From Streptomyces carminius (GTDB lineage Bacteria; Actinomycetota; Actinomycetes; Streptomycetales; Streptomycetaceae), in NCBI RefSeq assembly GCF_002794255.1, contig NZ_PGGW01000068.1, positions 1 through 64,000 on the forward strand: 64,000 nucleotides of DNA, read 5' to 3'. The notes beneath the pieces were generated by a model, which saw only the letters and a program-made list of their open reading frames with translations, was not told the origin of the DNA and searched no databases. Position numbers and translations under genes: made by a program. This document shows, in pieces, positions 52,275 to 60,072 of this stretch (position 1 is its first letter; each line of letters opens with the position of its first letter).

Positions 52275-53150
52275 GAATGACCTCGTTCGTCTGAGGTGGA
52301 GAAAAAGGAAGAACGCTGTTCGGGGCCTTCGCGCAGTGGCGCGGCGGGCTGGGAGCAGCGTATGGGCGGAGCGGGATCTTCCGCCCGGCCGTTTTTCCGG
52401 GGCCGTCCTGGAGTGCGCTGATGTCGCAGTGACATAAGGGGCAGACGGGCTCAGTTGCTCACGGCTGCCAGATTCTGTCGTGATACATGTCACATGCGGG
52501 CCTGGTTTTGTCGTTATCGGCCCGCAATGGAAGGCGCCGCAACCTTCTCCCTGGTTCATTCGTCCCAGGGACGGCTGCGCCGGATCCGCCGGACAAGGAG
52601 AAGGGCCCCGGGCGCCGACCGGGTGGGTGGGTCGGCCGCCGCGGGGCCCTGTGGTGCAGCGTCGGCGTCAGGGCTCCGCCGACGCTGGAGCGGCGCCGGG
52701 GGGAAGCGCCGCGAAGGATGGTCCGTGGACGCGGGACCCGCTGTGCGGGTCCACTCCGCATCGTGGGGGATGTACCTCCTGGAACGCAACTGTTCCGACA
52801 GAACAGGTCTTCCTCCTCCGAAGTTGTCCTGAACCAGCCCGTTGACCGCTGATCTTCCGGTTCCGCCACCTGCGGCGGAGCCGCGGAGCGGCCGGCCCAC
52901 GGCGTCCCGGGAGCCGACCGCTGAGGTGGTGACCGGGCTGCTGTCCCCTGCCGTCCGGCCACCGCACCGGAGCGAGGTCCCACGACGCCCGGTCCTCACC
53001 TCCCGAGGGAGAACGGCGTCTCATCGCTCCGGTATGTCCCCGCCGCCGCCGGGCGCCCGGTTGGCCGAGGGGTGCCCGGTTCAACGAAGGCCGCCCGGGG
53101 CGGTAACGCACCGTATGGGTGATCACCGGGAGTAATCGTCGCGGACGGGG
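52275..53150. other. 876-bp region without a recognised gene
   Basis: The longest gene-free stretch. Frames are open on both strands through 52450-53130, but none has a convincing codon pattern, start site or family motif. The first 200 bp include the promoter region of the LAETG gene. I looked for helix-turn-helix, DUF397-like and tRNA patterns and found none. Confidence 0.45.
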
Positions 53151-53489
53151 TCAGACCCGGCCGCGGCACAGCTCCAGCAGCGTCATGGCGAGCGAGGTGC
53201 CGGGCCTGCCCAGCTCCTCGCGGTAGCGGGTGAGGATCTCCATCTCGCGGGAAAGGTTCACCCGGCGGCCGCCGCTGTCGATCCGGGTGCGCTGGATCCG
53301 GGCGGAGACCGCCATGCGCTCCCGCACCAGGGCGATGATCCGTTCGTCCAGTTCGTCGATCCGCCCGCGGTCCTCGGAGATCCGCTCACCGGGGGCGGTC
53401 GCGGGGGTGTCGCTCGTGGCCGTGCCGCTCGCGGCCGTGCCGCTCGCGGCCGTGCCGCTCGCGGCCGTGCCGCTCGTGGGGGTGGTCAT
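53151..53489 (-). CDS. aroQ: chorismate mutase (AroQ type)
   Basis: Converts chorismate to prephenate for Phe and Tyr synthesis. The 112-residue product is all-helical, with RGRIDELDERIIALVRERMAVSARIQ (in parts) and the RVNLSREMEILTRYREELG helix, the AroQ pattern with catalytic Arg and Lys-equivalent positions. The N-terminal 25 residues are a repeat (ASGTA four times) encoded by tandem 15-bp units at 53413-53472. ATG 53489 has GAAGGG nine bases upstream. It is preceded by a leader peptide and hairpin that look like an aromatic-amino-acid attenuator. Confidence 0.88.
   Translation of the reverse strand: MTTPTSGTAASGTAASGTAASGTATSDTPATAPGERISEDRGRIDELDERIIALVRERMAVSARIQRTRIDSGGRRVNLSREMEILTRYREELGRPGTSLAMTLLELCRGRV
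53413..53472 (-). repeat. four tandem 15-bp repeats inside aroQ
   Basis: The unit CTCGCGGCCGTGCCG (plus-strand sense) occurs four times in tandem, the first with one change. It codes for Ala-Ser-Gly-Thr-Ala units at the N-terminus of chorismate mutase. Copy number is likely to vary between strains. Confidence 0.85.
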
Positions 53490-53547
53490 GCCGTACGTCC
53501 CTTCGGGGGTCGTGGCACCCGCGGCCGGCCGGACCCGGGAGCGACGA

Positions 53548-53583
53548 CAGGCGCCCCGGGCCTTGACCGGCCCGGGGCGCCTG
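53548..53583 (-). terminator. attenuator hairpin before aroQ
   Basis: A perfect 15-bp GC-rich stem (53548-53562 with 53569-53583) with a 6-nt loop lies between the leader ORF and aroQ. It can be extended by 7 bp outside a small internal loop (53539-53545 with 53588-53594). On the minus strand the loop and left arm carry CCGGGCCGGT (53575-53566), perfectly complementary to leader bases 53648-53639, so an alternative antiterminator pairing is possible. Confidence 0.7.
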
Positions 53584-53603
53584 GGGAGTCGCTCGTCAGT
53601 GGT

Positions 53604-53684
53604 TCACACGGCGGAACCGACGGACCCGTGGCAGCCGGCCGGGCCGGTGCCATAGGTAAACCAGAAGTTCGTCCGCGTGAACAT
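53604..53684 (-). CDS. aromatic leader peptide of aroQ
   Basis: A 26-codon ORF on the minus strand. It starts MFTRT, then NFWFTY, so five of residues 2-11 are Phe, Trp or Tyr, with rare TTT and TAT codons among them. This is the composition of leader peptides that sense charged aromatic tRNA. The ATG lies 6 nt after CATACT (53691-53696, minus strand), so translation would begin at or next to the 5' end of the message. A terminator-like hairpin follows 20 nt after its stop and precedes chorismate mutase, a Phe/Tyr pathway gene. No comparative data were available here. Confidence 0.72.
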   Translation of the reverse strand: MFTRTNFWFTYGTGPAGCHGSVGSAV

Positions 53685-53690
53685 GCGGCC

Positions 53691-53696
53691 AGTATG
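53691..53696 (-). promoter_or_regulatory. -10 element of the aroQ leader transcript
   Basis: CATACT on the minus strand, 6 nt before the leader ATG. No good -35 hexamer is visible, as is common for Streptomyces promoters. The start site is predicted at or next to the A of the ATG. Confidence 0.55.
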
Positions 53697-53814
53697 CCCC
53701 GGGAGCGCCGCACCGGACCACCGGGCGGCCGGATGGTGAGACGGCCGTCCGGGTGACGCCCACCGGTAGACTGGGCCCTCCCAGCCAGTTCCACGCCGAA
53801 AGGCAGCCAGCCTC

Positions 53815-55416
53815 GTGGCATCAGACCCCGCCGCCGACACCGGCACCGGTGCCGACCCGGACACCGTCCTCGTCGTCGACTTCGGCGCGCAGTACGCCCA
53901 GCTCATCGCCCGCCGGGTCCGCGAGGCCCGGGTCTACAGCGAGATCGTCCCGTCCACCACGCCGGTGGCCGAGATCCTCGCGAGGAACCCCAAGGCGATC
54001 ATCCTCTCCGGCGGCCCCTCCTCCGTGTACGCCGAGGACGCGCCCGGCATCGACCGCGCGCTCTTCGAGGCCGGGGTGCCGGTCTTCGGCATGTGCTACG
54101 GCTTCCAGCTCATGGCCCAGGCGCTGGGCGGCACCGTGGACAACACCGGCCGCCGCGAGTACGGCGGCACCCCGCTGACCGTCACCCGGCCCGGCTCCAC
54201 CCTCTTCGAGGGCACCCCCGCCGAGCAGTCGGTGTGGATGTCCCACGGCGACGCCTGCTCGGCCGCCCCCGAGGGCTTCGCCGTCACCGCCGCCACCGAC
54301 GGAGTGCCGGTCGCGGCCTTCGAGGACGACGGGCGCAGGCTCTACGGCGTCCAGTACCACCCCGAGGTGATGCACACCACCCACGGCCAGCAGGTCCTGG
54401 AGCACTTCCTGTACCGGGGCGCGGGCCTCAAGCCCACCTGGACGGCGGCCAACGTCGTCGAGGAGCAGGTCGCCGCCATCCGCGCGCAGATCGGCCCCCG
54501 GCGCGCCATCTGCGGCCTGTCCGGCGGCGTGGACTCCGCGGTGGCCGCCGCCCTGGTCAACAAGGCCATCGGCGAGCGCCTGACCTGCGTCTACGTGGAC
54601 CACGGGCTGATGCGCAAGGGCGAGTCCGAGCAGGTCGAGAAGGACTTCGTGGCCGCCACCGGCGTCCAGCTCAGGGTCGTCGACGCCGAGAAGCGCTTCC
54701 TGGACGCGCTGGCCGGGGTGGCCGACCCCGAGCAGAAGCGCAAGATCATCGGCCGGGAGTTCATCCGCGTCTTCGAGCAGGCCGCGAGCGAGATCGTCGC
54801 CGAGGCCGGCTCCGGCGAGGAGGCCGTGGAGTTCCTGGTGCAGGGCACCCTCTACCCGGACGTGGTGGAGTCCGGCGGCGGCACCGGCACCGCCAACATC
54901 AAGTCCCACCACAACGTGGGCGGCCTCCCCGAGGACCTGCGGTTCGAGCTGGTGGAGCCGCTGCGGAAGCTGTTCAAGGACGAGGTCCGCATGGTCGGCC
55001 AGGAGCTGGGCCTGCCCGAGGAGATCGTCCAGCGGCAGCCCTTCCCCGGTCCCGGCCTGGGCATCCGCATCGTCGGCGAGGTCACCAAGGAGCGCCTGGA
55101 CCTGCTGCGCGAGGCCGACGCCATCGCCCGCGAGGAGCTGACCGCGGCCGGCCTGGACCGCGACATCTGGCAGTGCCCGGTGGTGCTGCTGGCCGACGTG
55201 CGCAGCGTCGGCGTCCAGGGCGACGGCCGCACCTACGGCCATCCGGTCGTGCTGCGGCCGGTCTCCTCGGAGGACGCGATGACCGCCGACTGGTCGCGGC
55301 TGCCGTACGAGACGCTGGCCCGCATCTCGACCCGCATCACCAACGAGGTCGCCGACGTCAACCGGGTGGTGCTGGACGTCACCAGCAAGCCCCCGGGGAC
55401 GATCGAGTGGGAGTGA
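53815..55416 (+). CDS. guaA: GMP synthase (glutamine-hydrolysing)
   Basis: Aminates XMP to GMP, completing the pathway started by guaB. The 533-residue product has an N-terminal class I amidotransferase domain (DFGAQYAQLIARRVREA; nucleophile Cys 94 in GMCYGFQ; QYHPEV). The ATP-pyrophosphatase domain follows with the P-loop GLSGGVDSAVAAAL, then the dimerisation domain ending NRVVLDVTSKPPGTIEWE. GTG 53815 has AAAGG about 12 bases upstream, and TAGACT at 53766-53771 is a likely -10. A 21-bp terminator follows. Confidence 0.97.
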   Translation: MASDPAADTGTGADPDTVLVVDFGAQYAQLIARRVREARVYSEIVPSTTPVAEILARNPKAIILSGGPSSVYAEDAPGIDRALFEAGVPVFGMCYGFQLMAQALGGTVDNTGRREYGGTPLTVTRPGSTLFEGTPAEQSVWMSHGDACSAAPEGFAVTAATDGVPVAAFEDDGRRLYGVQYHPEVMHTTHGQQVLEHFLYRGAGLKPTWTAANVVEEQVAAIRAQIGPRRAICGLSGGVDSAVAAALVNKAIGERLTCVYVDHGLMRKGESEQVEKDFVAATGVQLRVVDAEKRFLDALAGVADPEQKRKIIGREFIRVFEQAASEIVAEAGSGEEAVEFLVQGTLYPDVVESGGGTGTANIKSHHNVGGLPEDLRFELVEPLRKLFKDEVRMVGQELGLPEEIVQRQPFPGPGLGIRIVGEVTKERLDLLREADAIAREELTAAGLDRDIWQCPVVLLADVRSVGVQGDGRTYGHPVVLRPVSSEDAMTADWSRLPYETLARISTRITNEVADVNRVVLDVTSKPPGTIEWE

Positions 55417-55453
55417 CCGCCTGACGCGGTCCCCCGCCCACCGCCCGCCGGTC

Positions 55454-55499
55454 AACGCCCGCGCCGCCGCTCACTCGTGTGAGCGGTGGCGCGGGCGTT
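55454..55499 (+). terminator. guaA terminator
   Basis: A 21-bp stem (55454-55474 with 55479-55499) with one G.U pair and a TCGT loop runs into a short T-run (GTTT), close to a classical intrinsic terminator. Confidence 0.85.
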
Positions 55500-55551
55500 T
55501 CCGCTCGCTAGGCTGGGTGCCCGGCCGAGAATCCCGTCCATGGGAGGAACC

Positions 55552-56151
55552 ATGACCGCCGAGCCGCTGCCCAGTGCGTCCGCCACCTCGTGGCCCGTGC
55601 CGCCGCCGGACGGTTACACCGCGGACGACCTCGACCGTATCCCGGACCTCCCGCCGCACACGGAGTTGATCGACGGGAGCCTGGTCTTCGTGAGCCCGCA
55701 GAAGTACTTCCACTCGCTGGCGATGTTCCTGCTGGAGAGGGGGCTCCACGAGACCGTCCCGGACGAGCTGCGGGCCTGCCGCGAGATGAGCGTTCTGCTG
55801 ACCCGGCGGAACCGGCCGGAGCCGGATCTCATGGTCATCCGGGCGGAGGCGGCCACCGAGGAGGCCGAGGAGACCGGATTCCGGGCCGAGGACGTGGTCC
55901 TCGCCGTCGAGGTGGTCTCCCCCGACTCGGAGGAGCGTGACCGCAAGCGCAAGCCGCAGCTCTACGCGGAGGCGGGCATCCCGCACTTCTGGCGGGTGGA
56001 GAAGGGGACGGGACGCCGTCCGGTCGTCTACGTCTTCGAGCTGGAGCCCGCGACGGGCAGCTACGTGCCCACCGGGATCCACCATGACCGGCTGAAGCTG
56101 GCCGTCCCCTTCGACATCGACATCGACCTCACCGCGATCGACCGGCTGTAG
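55552..56151 (+). CDS. Uma2 family PD-(D/E)XK protein (copy 3)
   Basis: A 199-residue Uma2/DUF820 protein. It shows HTELIDGSLVFVSPQ, PEPDLMVIRAEA (active-site acid), DVVLAVEVVSPDSEERDRKRKPQLYAEAG in blocks (DVVLAVEVVSPDS, RKRKPQLYAEAG) and HFWRVE. ATG 55552 is chosen for the GGGAGGA site directly upstream. Its last nine codons before the final residue are identical in DNA to those of copy 4 at 57956, indicating recent common origin. Confidence 0.88.
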   Translation: MTAEPLPSASATSWPVPPPDGYTADDLDRIPDLPPHTELIDGSLVFVSPQKYFHSLAMFLLERGLHETVPDELRACREMSVLLTRRNRPEPDLMVIRAEAATEEAEETGFRAEDVVLAVEVVSPDSEERDRKRKPQLYAEAGIPHFWRVEKGTGRRPVVYVFELEPATGSYVPTGIHHDRLKLAVPFDIDIDLTAIDRL

Positions 56152-56170
56152 CGGTACCCGCGCCCGCCGG

Positions 56171-56635
56171 TCACCCGGTCCTGGTCATCACCGACTCGTA
56201 GCCCCCGCCGCCGGGGTAGACCCACGCACCGGTCAGGGTGTCGCCGGCCGCGTCGAAGGTGCCCCGGAAGTACGCGGGGGAGCCCTTCTCCCCGCCCCAG
56301 ATGGTCAGGGTGTCCCCGTCGAGCTCGTATACGTAGTCGAGGGTGTTGCCCTGGCTGTCGTAGAAGCGGGACCTGATGTCCTCGCCCGGCCGCTCCGCGC
56401 CGAACGGCTTCTCCCGCCCGATCACCTCCAGCCCGGTGACACGCTGCCCGTACTGCTCCAGCTCGACCTCCTGGACGAGGAAGAAGCCGCCCGCCAGCCG
56501 GCGGTAGGTGACCGTGCCCTCCGTGCCGCCGGTCACCCGCCAGGAGCCCACCAGCCGTTCCAGGGTCCCGATTCCCTCGCTCCCCGGCCGGACGTCCGGC
56601 TGTGCGGTCCGGGTGGTGCCGTTGTCCTCCGTCAT
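56171..56635 (-). CDS. lipocalin-like DUF1579-type protein
   Basis: A 154-residue small beta-barrel-like protein. The pattern LERLVGSWRVTGGTEGTVTYRRLAGGFFLVQEVEL (in parts) and DGDTLTIWGGEKGSPAYFRG, ending in GAWVYPGGGGYESVMTR, resembles DUF1579/THAP4-like lipocalin domains that bind small ligands. ATG 56635 has GAAGGACC upstream. It is next to an ECF sigma gene transcribed the same way. Function unknown. Confidence 0.65.
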   Translation of the reverse strand: MTEDNGTTRTAQPDVRPGSEGIGTLERLVGSWRVTGGTEGTVTYRRLAGGFFLVQEVELEQYGQRVTGLEVIGREKPFGAERPGEDIRSRFYDSQGNTLDYVYELDGDTLTIWGGEKGSPAYFRGTFDAAGDTLTGAWVYPGGGGYESVMTRTG

Positions 56636-56741
56636 GGTCCTTCCCTCCGTCGTCATATCGTGGCCCGACCGCGTCCGCGCGGTGCCGCCCATGTGACGGG
56701 CGGGCCCGGAGAAAGGAATCGACCGGCGGATGTGGTCCGCG

Positions 56742-57797
56742 TCACACAGCGGTCTCCGCGGTGGCCAGAGTGAGGGCGAGTCCCGCGGCGGGCAGCACCT
56801 CGGGGCCGAAGGTGGTGATCTCGGTGACCAACCCGTCCTCGACGCACAGGACGTCGATGTTGACCGCGGTCCAGACGTCCTCGCCGGGGCGGCGGACGTA
56901 GTTGGCCGCCGCGGGCTGCCGGTTCACCGCCAGCGGTACGCAGTGCCAGTCACCCCAGGCCCCGTCCCCCTCCAGGACCGGCCGCCACAGGTCGAGGATC
57001 GCCGTCCGGCCCTCGTACACCAGGCGGGCGGGGGGCATGCTCTGCCGGGCGTCCTCGCGCAGCAGCGCGGCCAGCTCCGACAGATCACCCTGTCGGGAGG
57101 CGGCCACGTACCGTCGCAGCAGGGCGCGTTCGGTCTCGTCGGGGCCGGTGGCGGACCGCCACTCCGCGCGCCGCTCGGGCAGCCTCTCCCGCAGTGTCGC
57201 GCGGGCCCGCTGGAGGGCGCTCTTGACCGAGGCGACGCTTGTCTCCAGCGCCTCCGCCGTCTCCTGTGCGGACCAGCCGACGACATCCCGCAGGATCAGT
57301 GCCGCCCGCTGCCGGGGCGGCAGGTGCTGGACGGCCGCCAGGAACGCCAGCTCGACGGTCTCCCGGGCGATCACCACCGTCTCCGGCTCGCCCCCGGCGG
57401 GTGCCGCCAGGTCCAGCAGCCCGTCCGGGCAGGGCTGCAGCCAGGGAACCTCCGCCGGTGCCGGGCCCGCCGCGCCGTCCGGGCCATCCGGGGCCACCGC
57501 GATCTCCCGGCTGCGGGCCGGGCTCGCCAGGGCGTCCAGACAGGCGTTGGTGGCGATGCGGTACAGCCACGCGCGGAACGTCGCCCGCCCCGCGAAGCTC
57601 TCCCGGGCGCGCCAGGCCCGCAGCAGGGTCTCCTGGACGAGATCCTCCGCGTCGGTGAACGATCCCAGCATCCGGTAGCAGTGCACCCGCAGTTCGTGCC
57701 GGTACCGCTCGGCGAGCCCGGCGAACGCCGCCTCGTCCCCGGCACCGGCCGCCTGTGCCGCATGCGCCTCGGCCGTTCGCCGTCCGCTTCCGCTCAC
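56742..57797 (-). CDS. ECF sigma factor with SnoaL-like C-terminal domain
   Basis: Sigma-70 family protein of 351 residues of the SigG/TIGR02960 type. Region 2 has RVHCYRMLGSFTDAEDLVQETLLRAWR with FRAWLYRIATNACLD. Region 4 has LPPRQRAALILRDVVGWSAQETAEALET. An extra C-terminal domain of about 130 residues (RRYVAASRQGDLSELAALLREDA onward) resembles the SnoaL/NTF2 fold and is thought to control activity in place of an anti-sigma factor. GTG 57797 with GGGGG five bases upstream; GTG 57800 is equally possible. Confidence 0.88.
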   Translation of the reverse strand: MSGSGRRTAEAHAAQAAGAGDEAAFAGLAERYRHELRVHCYRMLGSFTDAEDLVQETLLRAWRARESFAGRATFRAWLYRIATNACLDALASPARSREIAVAPDGPDGAAGPAPAEVPWLQPCPDGLLDLAAPAGGEPETVVIARETVELAFLAAVQHLPPRQRAALILRDVVGWSAQETAEALETSVASVKSALQRARATLRERLPERRAEWRSATGPDETERALLRRYVAASRQGDLSELAALLREDARQSMPPARLVYEGRTAILDLWRPVLEGDGAWGDWHCVPLAVNRQPAAANYVRRPGEDVWTAVNIDVLCVEDGLVTEITTFGPEVLPAAGLALTLATAETAV

Positions 57798-57955
57798 CAC
57801 TGCCCCCGTCTCCCGGACCACTGTGTGCCGGTGCACCGGCACACAGGCCGACGGTAGTACGCCCCACCGTCAACGCTCGTACTGTCATTCACCTTTACGG
57901 GCGGCGGTATGGTGTTTGCTACTGCCAGGAGTGAAAACAGGCCCACGATGGGGGC

Positions 57956-58564
57956 ATGGACGACGTGGAGAACACGATCGGCATCGACGACGAGCCCTTC
58001 CCCGAGTGGCTGCGTCCCCCGTCCCGCGGTTTCACGGTCGAGGACCTCTTCCGGCTGCCCGACCTCCCGCCGCACACCCAGCTCGTCGACGGCGGTCTCG
58101 TCTTCCGGGCCCGGCAGAGCGGCTACCACTCACTGGCCAACTCCCTGCTGGTCGAGGGCCTGCGCCGCACCTGCCCCGAACATCTGCGGGTGCGGCGGGA
58201 GATGGTCGTGGTGCTCGGCCCCGGCCAGGCGCCCGAGCCGGACGTGACGGTGGTCCGCACGGAGGCCGCCCCCGGCCCGGACACCGACCGCTACGCCGTC
58301 CGGGATGTCGTCCTGGCCGTCGAGACGGTCTCCCCCGACTCGGTGATCCGTGATCGCGAGCGCAAACCACAGCTCTACGCGGCGGCGGGCATCCCGCACT
58401 TCTGGCTGGTGGAGGAGAGCCCGGGCCGCCGCCCGGTGGTCCACGTCCACACCCTCGACCGCGCTGCCGGGGCGTACGTCCTCGCGGGCGTCCACCAGGA
58501 CCGGCTGACGCTCTCGGAGCCCTTCGGCATCGACATCGACCTCACCGCGATCGACCGGATGTAG
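57956..58564 (+). CDS. Uma2 family PD-(D/E)XK protein (copy 4)
   Basis: A 202-residue Uma2/DUF820 protein with HTQLVDGGLVFRARQ, PEPDVTVVRTEA, DVVLAVETVSPDSVIRDRERKPQLYAAAG in blocks (DVVLAVETVSPDS, RERKPQLYAAAG) and HFWLVEE. It ends in the same IDIDLTAIDR as copy 3, with a shared stretch of 30 identical bases. ATG 57956 after a GGGGGC site. Role unknown. Confidence 0.88.
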   Translation: MDDVENTIGIDDEPFPEWLRPPSRGFTVEDLFRLPDLPPHTQLVDGGLVFRARQSGYHSLANSLLVEGLRRTCPEHLRVRREMVVVLGPGQAPEPDVTVVRTEAAPGPDTDRYAVRDVVLAVETVSPDSVIRDRERKPQLYAAAGIPHFWLVEESPGRRPVVHVHTLDRAAGAYVLAGVHQDRLTLSEPFGIDIDLTAIDRM

Positions 58565-58764
58565 CCCGGGCCCGGCCCTCCAAGGCGGCGGTGCCCGGTC
58601 GGTGTCGCCGGGGCGGGACTGTCAGTGCCGGCCGCTAACTTCTCGTTCCACGCGGAGCCGGACCGGGCGGGCCCGAAAGGGCCGTGTCCCGGGTGACGGC
58701 CGTGCCCGGCATGCCGGCGGCCCGCCGCCGGCACCACCTCGAATCCGAAGGGAAGCGGTCCTCC

Positions 58765-59328
58765 ATGCGCAGGTTCAAGCTCCAGGTCCAGGTCACCGCC
58801 GACGGCTACATGGCGGGTCCGAACGGCGAGATGGACTGGATGACGTTCCCGTGGACGGAGGACATCGGCGACTACATCGACGCGCTGACCAAGCCGGTCG
58901 ACCACATCGTGCTGGGCCGCAGGCTCGCCGAGGGGTTCATCCCCACCTGGGAGACCGGCCCCGAGGGCGAGACCCGGGAGACGACCGACTGGATGAACAG
59001 CACCCCCAAGACCGTCGTCTCCGACTCCCTCACCGAGTCGCCCTGGAAGAACGCCACCGTCGCGGGCGGCGACCTGGCCGAGACGGTGAACCGGCTCAAG
59101 GCGCAGCCGGGCGGGGATCTGATCACCTACGGCGGTGCCACGCTCGCGGCCAACCTGATCGCCGAGGGCCTCCTCGACGAGCTGCACCTGTTCGTCAACC
59201 CGACCGCGATCGGCACCGGGAGGCCCGTCTTCCCCACCACCGGCGCCCACCACCGGCTCCGGCTCGTCACCGCCCGGGCGTTCGACTGCGGGATCACCGC
59301 ACTGCACTTCGAGCCGAAGCGCTCCTGA
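58765..59328 (+). CDS. dihydrofolate reductase family protein (RibD C-terminal fold)
   Basis: A 187-residue protein of the RibD-C/DHFR-like family, NADPH-dependent reductases often acquired and of unknown substrate. Visible motifs are VQVTADGYMAGPNGEMDWM, HIVLGRRLAEGF, DLITYGGATLAANLIAEGLLDELHLFVNP (in parts) and GRPVFP. ATG 58765 is chosen as the family start, with GAAGGGAAG upstream at somewhat long spacing. Next on the same strand is the SRPBCC gene. Confidence 0.88.
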   Translation: MRRFKLQVQVTADGYMAGPNGEMDWMTFPWTEDIGDYIDALTKPVDHIVLGRRLAEGFIPTWETGPEGETRETTDWMNSTPKTVVSDSLTESPWKNATVAGGDLAETVNRLKAQPGGDLITYGGATLAANLIAEGLLDELHLFVNPTAIGTGRPVFPTTGAHHRLRLVTARAFDCGITALHFEPKRS

Positions 59329-59420
59329 AACCGGCGGGCGCGGAGCGATGAGTTCCCGGGCCCCCGGCCGTCTTACGGGGTGTCCCCTCGACGGGAGGGA
59401 CCACGACGGAGGAGAAGACG

Positions 59421-59906
59421 ATGAGCCGGCACACCGGAACCGCACCGACCACCCCGGCCGCCTCGGACACACAGCACACCTACACCCTCGTCCGCGAGCT
59501 GGACGCCTCCGCCGCGGAGATCTTCGCGGCCTGGACGACCCCGGAGCGGTACGAGCGGTGGGCGGGCGCCGAGCCCGGATCGGTGCGGATGGACGTACGG
59601 CCGGGCGGCGCCTGGCAGGCCGTGATGCTCGTCCCCGGCGGGCAGCGGGCGCCCATCGGCGGCACCTACCGGGAGGTGGAGAGCGGCCGGCGGCTGGTGC
59701 TGGACATGGAGCTGCCCGGCGAGGCCGAGCCGACCGTGATGACGATGGAGCTGGCGGAACGGTCACAGGGAGCGGAACGGCCGGAGGGCGGCCGGACAAG
59801 GCTCACCCTCTCCCAGGTCTGCGCGAGCGCGGCGGAGCGCGACATGGCGGAGGAGGGCAGCGGGATGCTGCTGGACTCCCTCACCGCCCACCTCGCGGAG
59901 CGCTGA
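59421..59906 (+). CDS. SRPBCC/AHSA1 domain protein
   Basis: A 161-residue START-like ligand-binding protein of the AHSA1 type. It has YTLVRELDASAAEIFAAWTTPERYERWAG, RMDVRPGGAWQAVM, GGTYREVESGRRLVLDM and a final helix GSGMLLDSLTAHLAER. A ribosome-binding site GGAGGAGAAG precedes ATG 59421. Substrate unknown. It is co-oriented with the DHFR-like gene, 92 bp apart. Confidence 0.88.
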   Translation: MSRHTGTAPTTPAASDTQHTYTLVRELDASAAEIFAAWTTPERYERWAGAEPGSVRMDVRPGGAWQAVMLVPGGQRAPIGGTYREVESGRRLVLDMELPGEAEPTVMTMELAERSQGAERPEGGRTRLTLSQVCASAAERDMAEEGSGMLLDSLTAHLAER

Positions 59907-59912
59907 CCCGGG

Positions 59913-59959
59913 CGCCGCGGTCACCGTGGGGGACGGGGGTCCTCACGGTGGCCGCGGCG
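59913..59959. terminator. hairpin between convergent genes
   Basis: A 16-bp stem (59913-59928 with 59944-59959) with one mispaired T.G position and a 15-nt loop lies between the SRPBCC gene and the convergent NAD(P)H-binding gene. Confidence 0.65.
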
Positions 59960-60072
59960 GTCAACTCGTATCCGTCTCCCCACCGGTCCGGTGCGGGGCG
60001 CGCACGATCAGCCGGTCGATGGAGTGGGTGTGGCGCACGCCGCCCGCCCGGCTACGACCACCCGCCGCACGG

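Noticed and set aside
52455..52999. Overlapping short frames as possible genes
   Set aside because: Three or more frames open at once on both strands, no ribosome-binding site and no recognisable domain.
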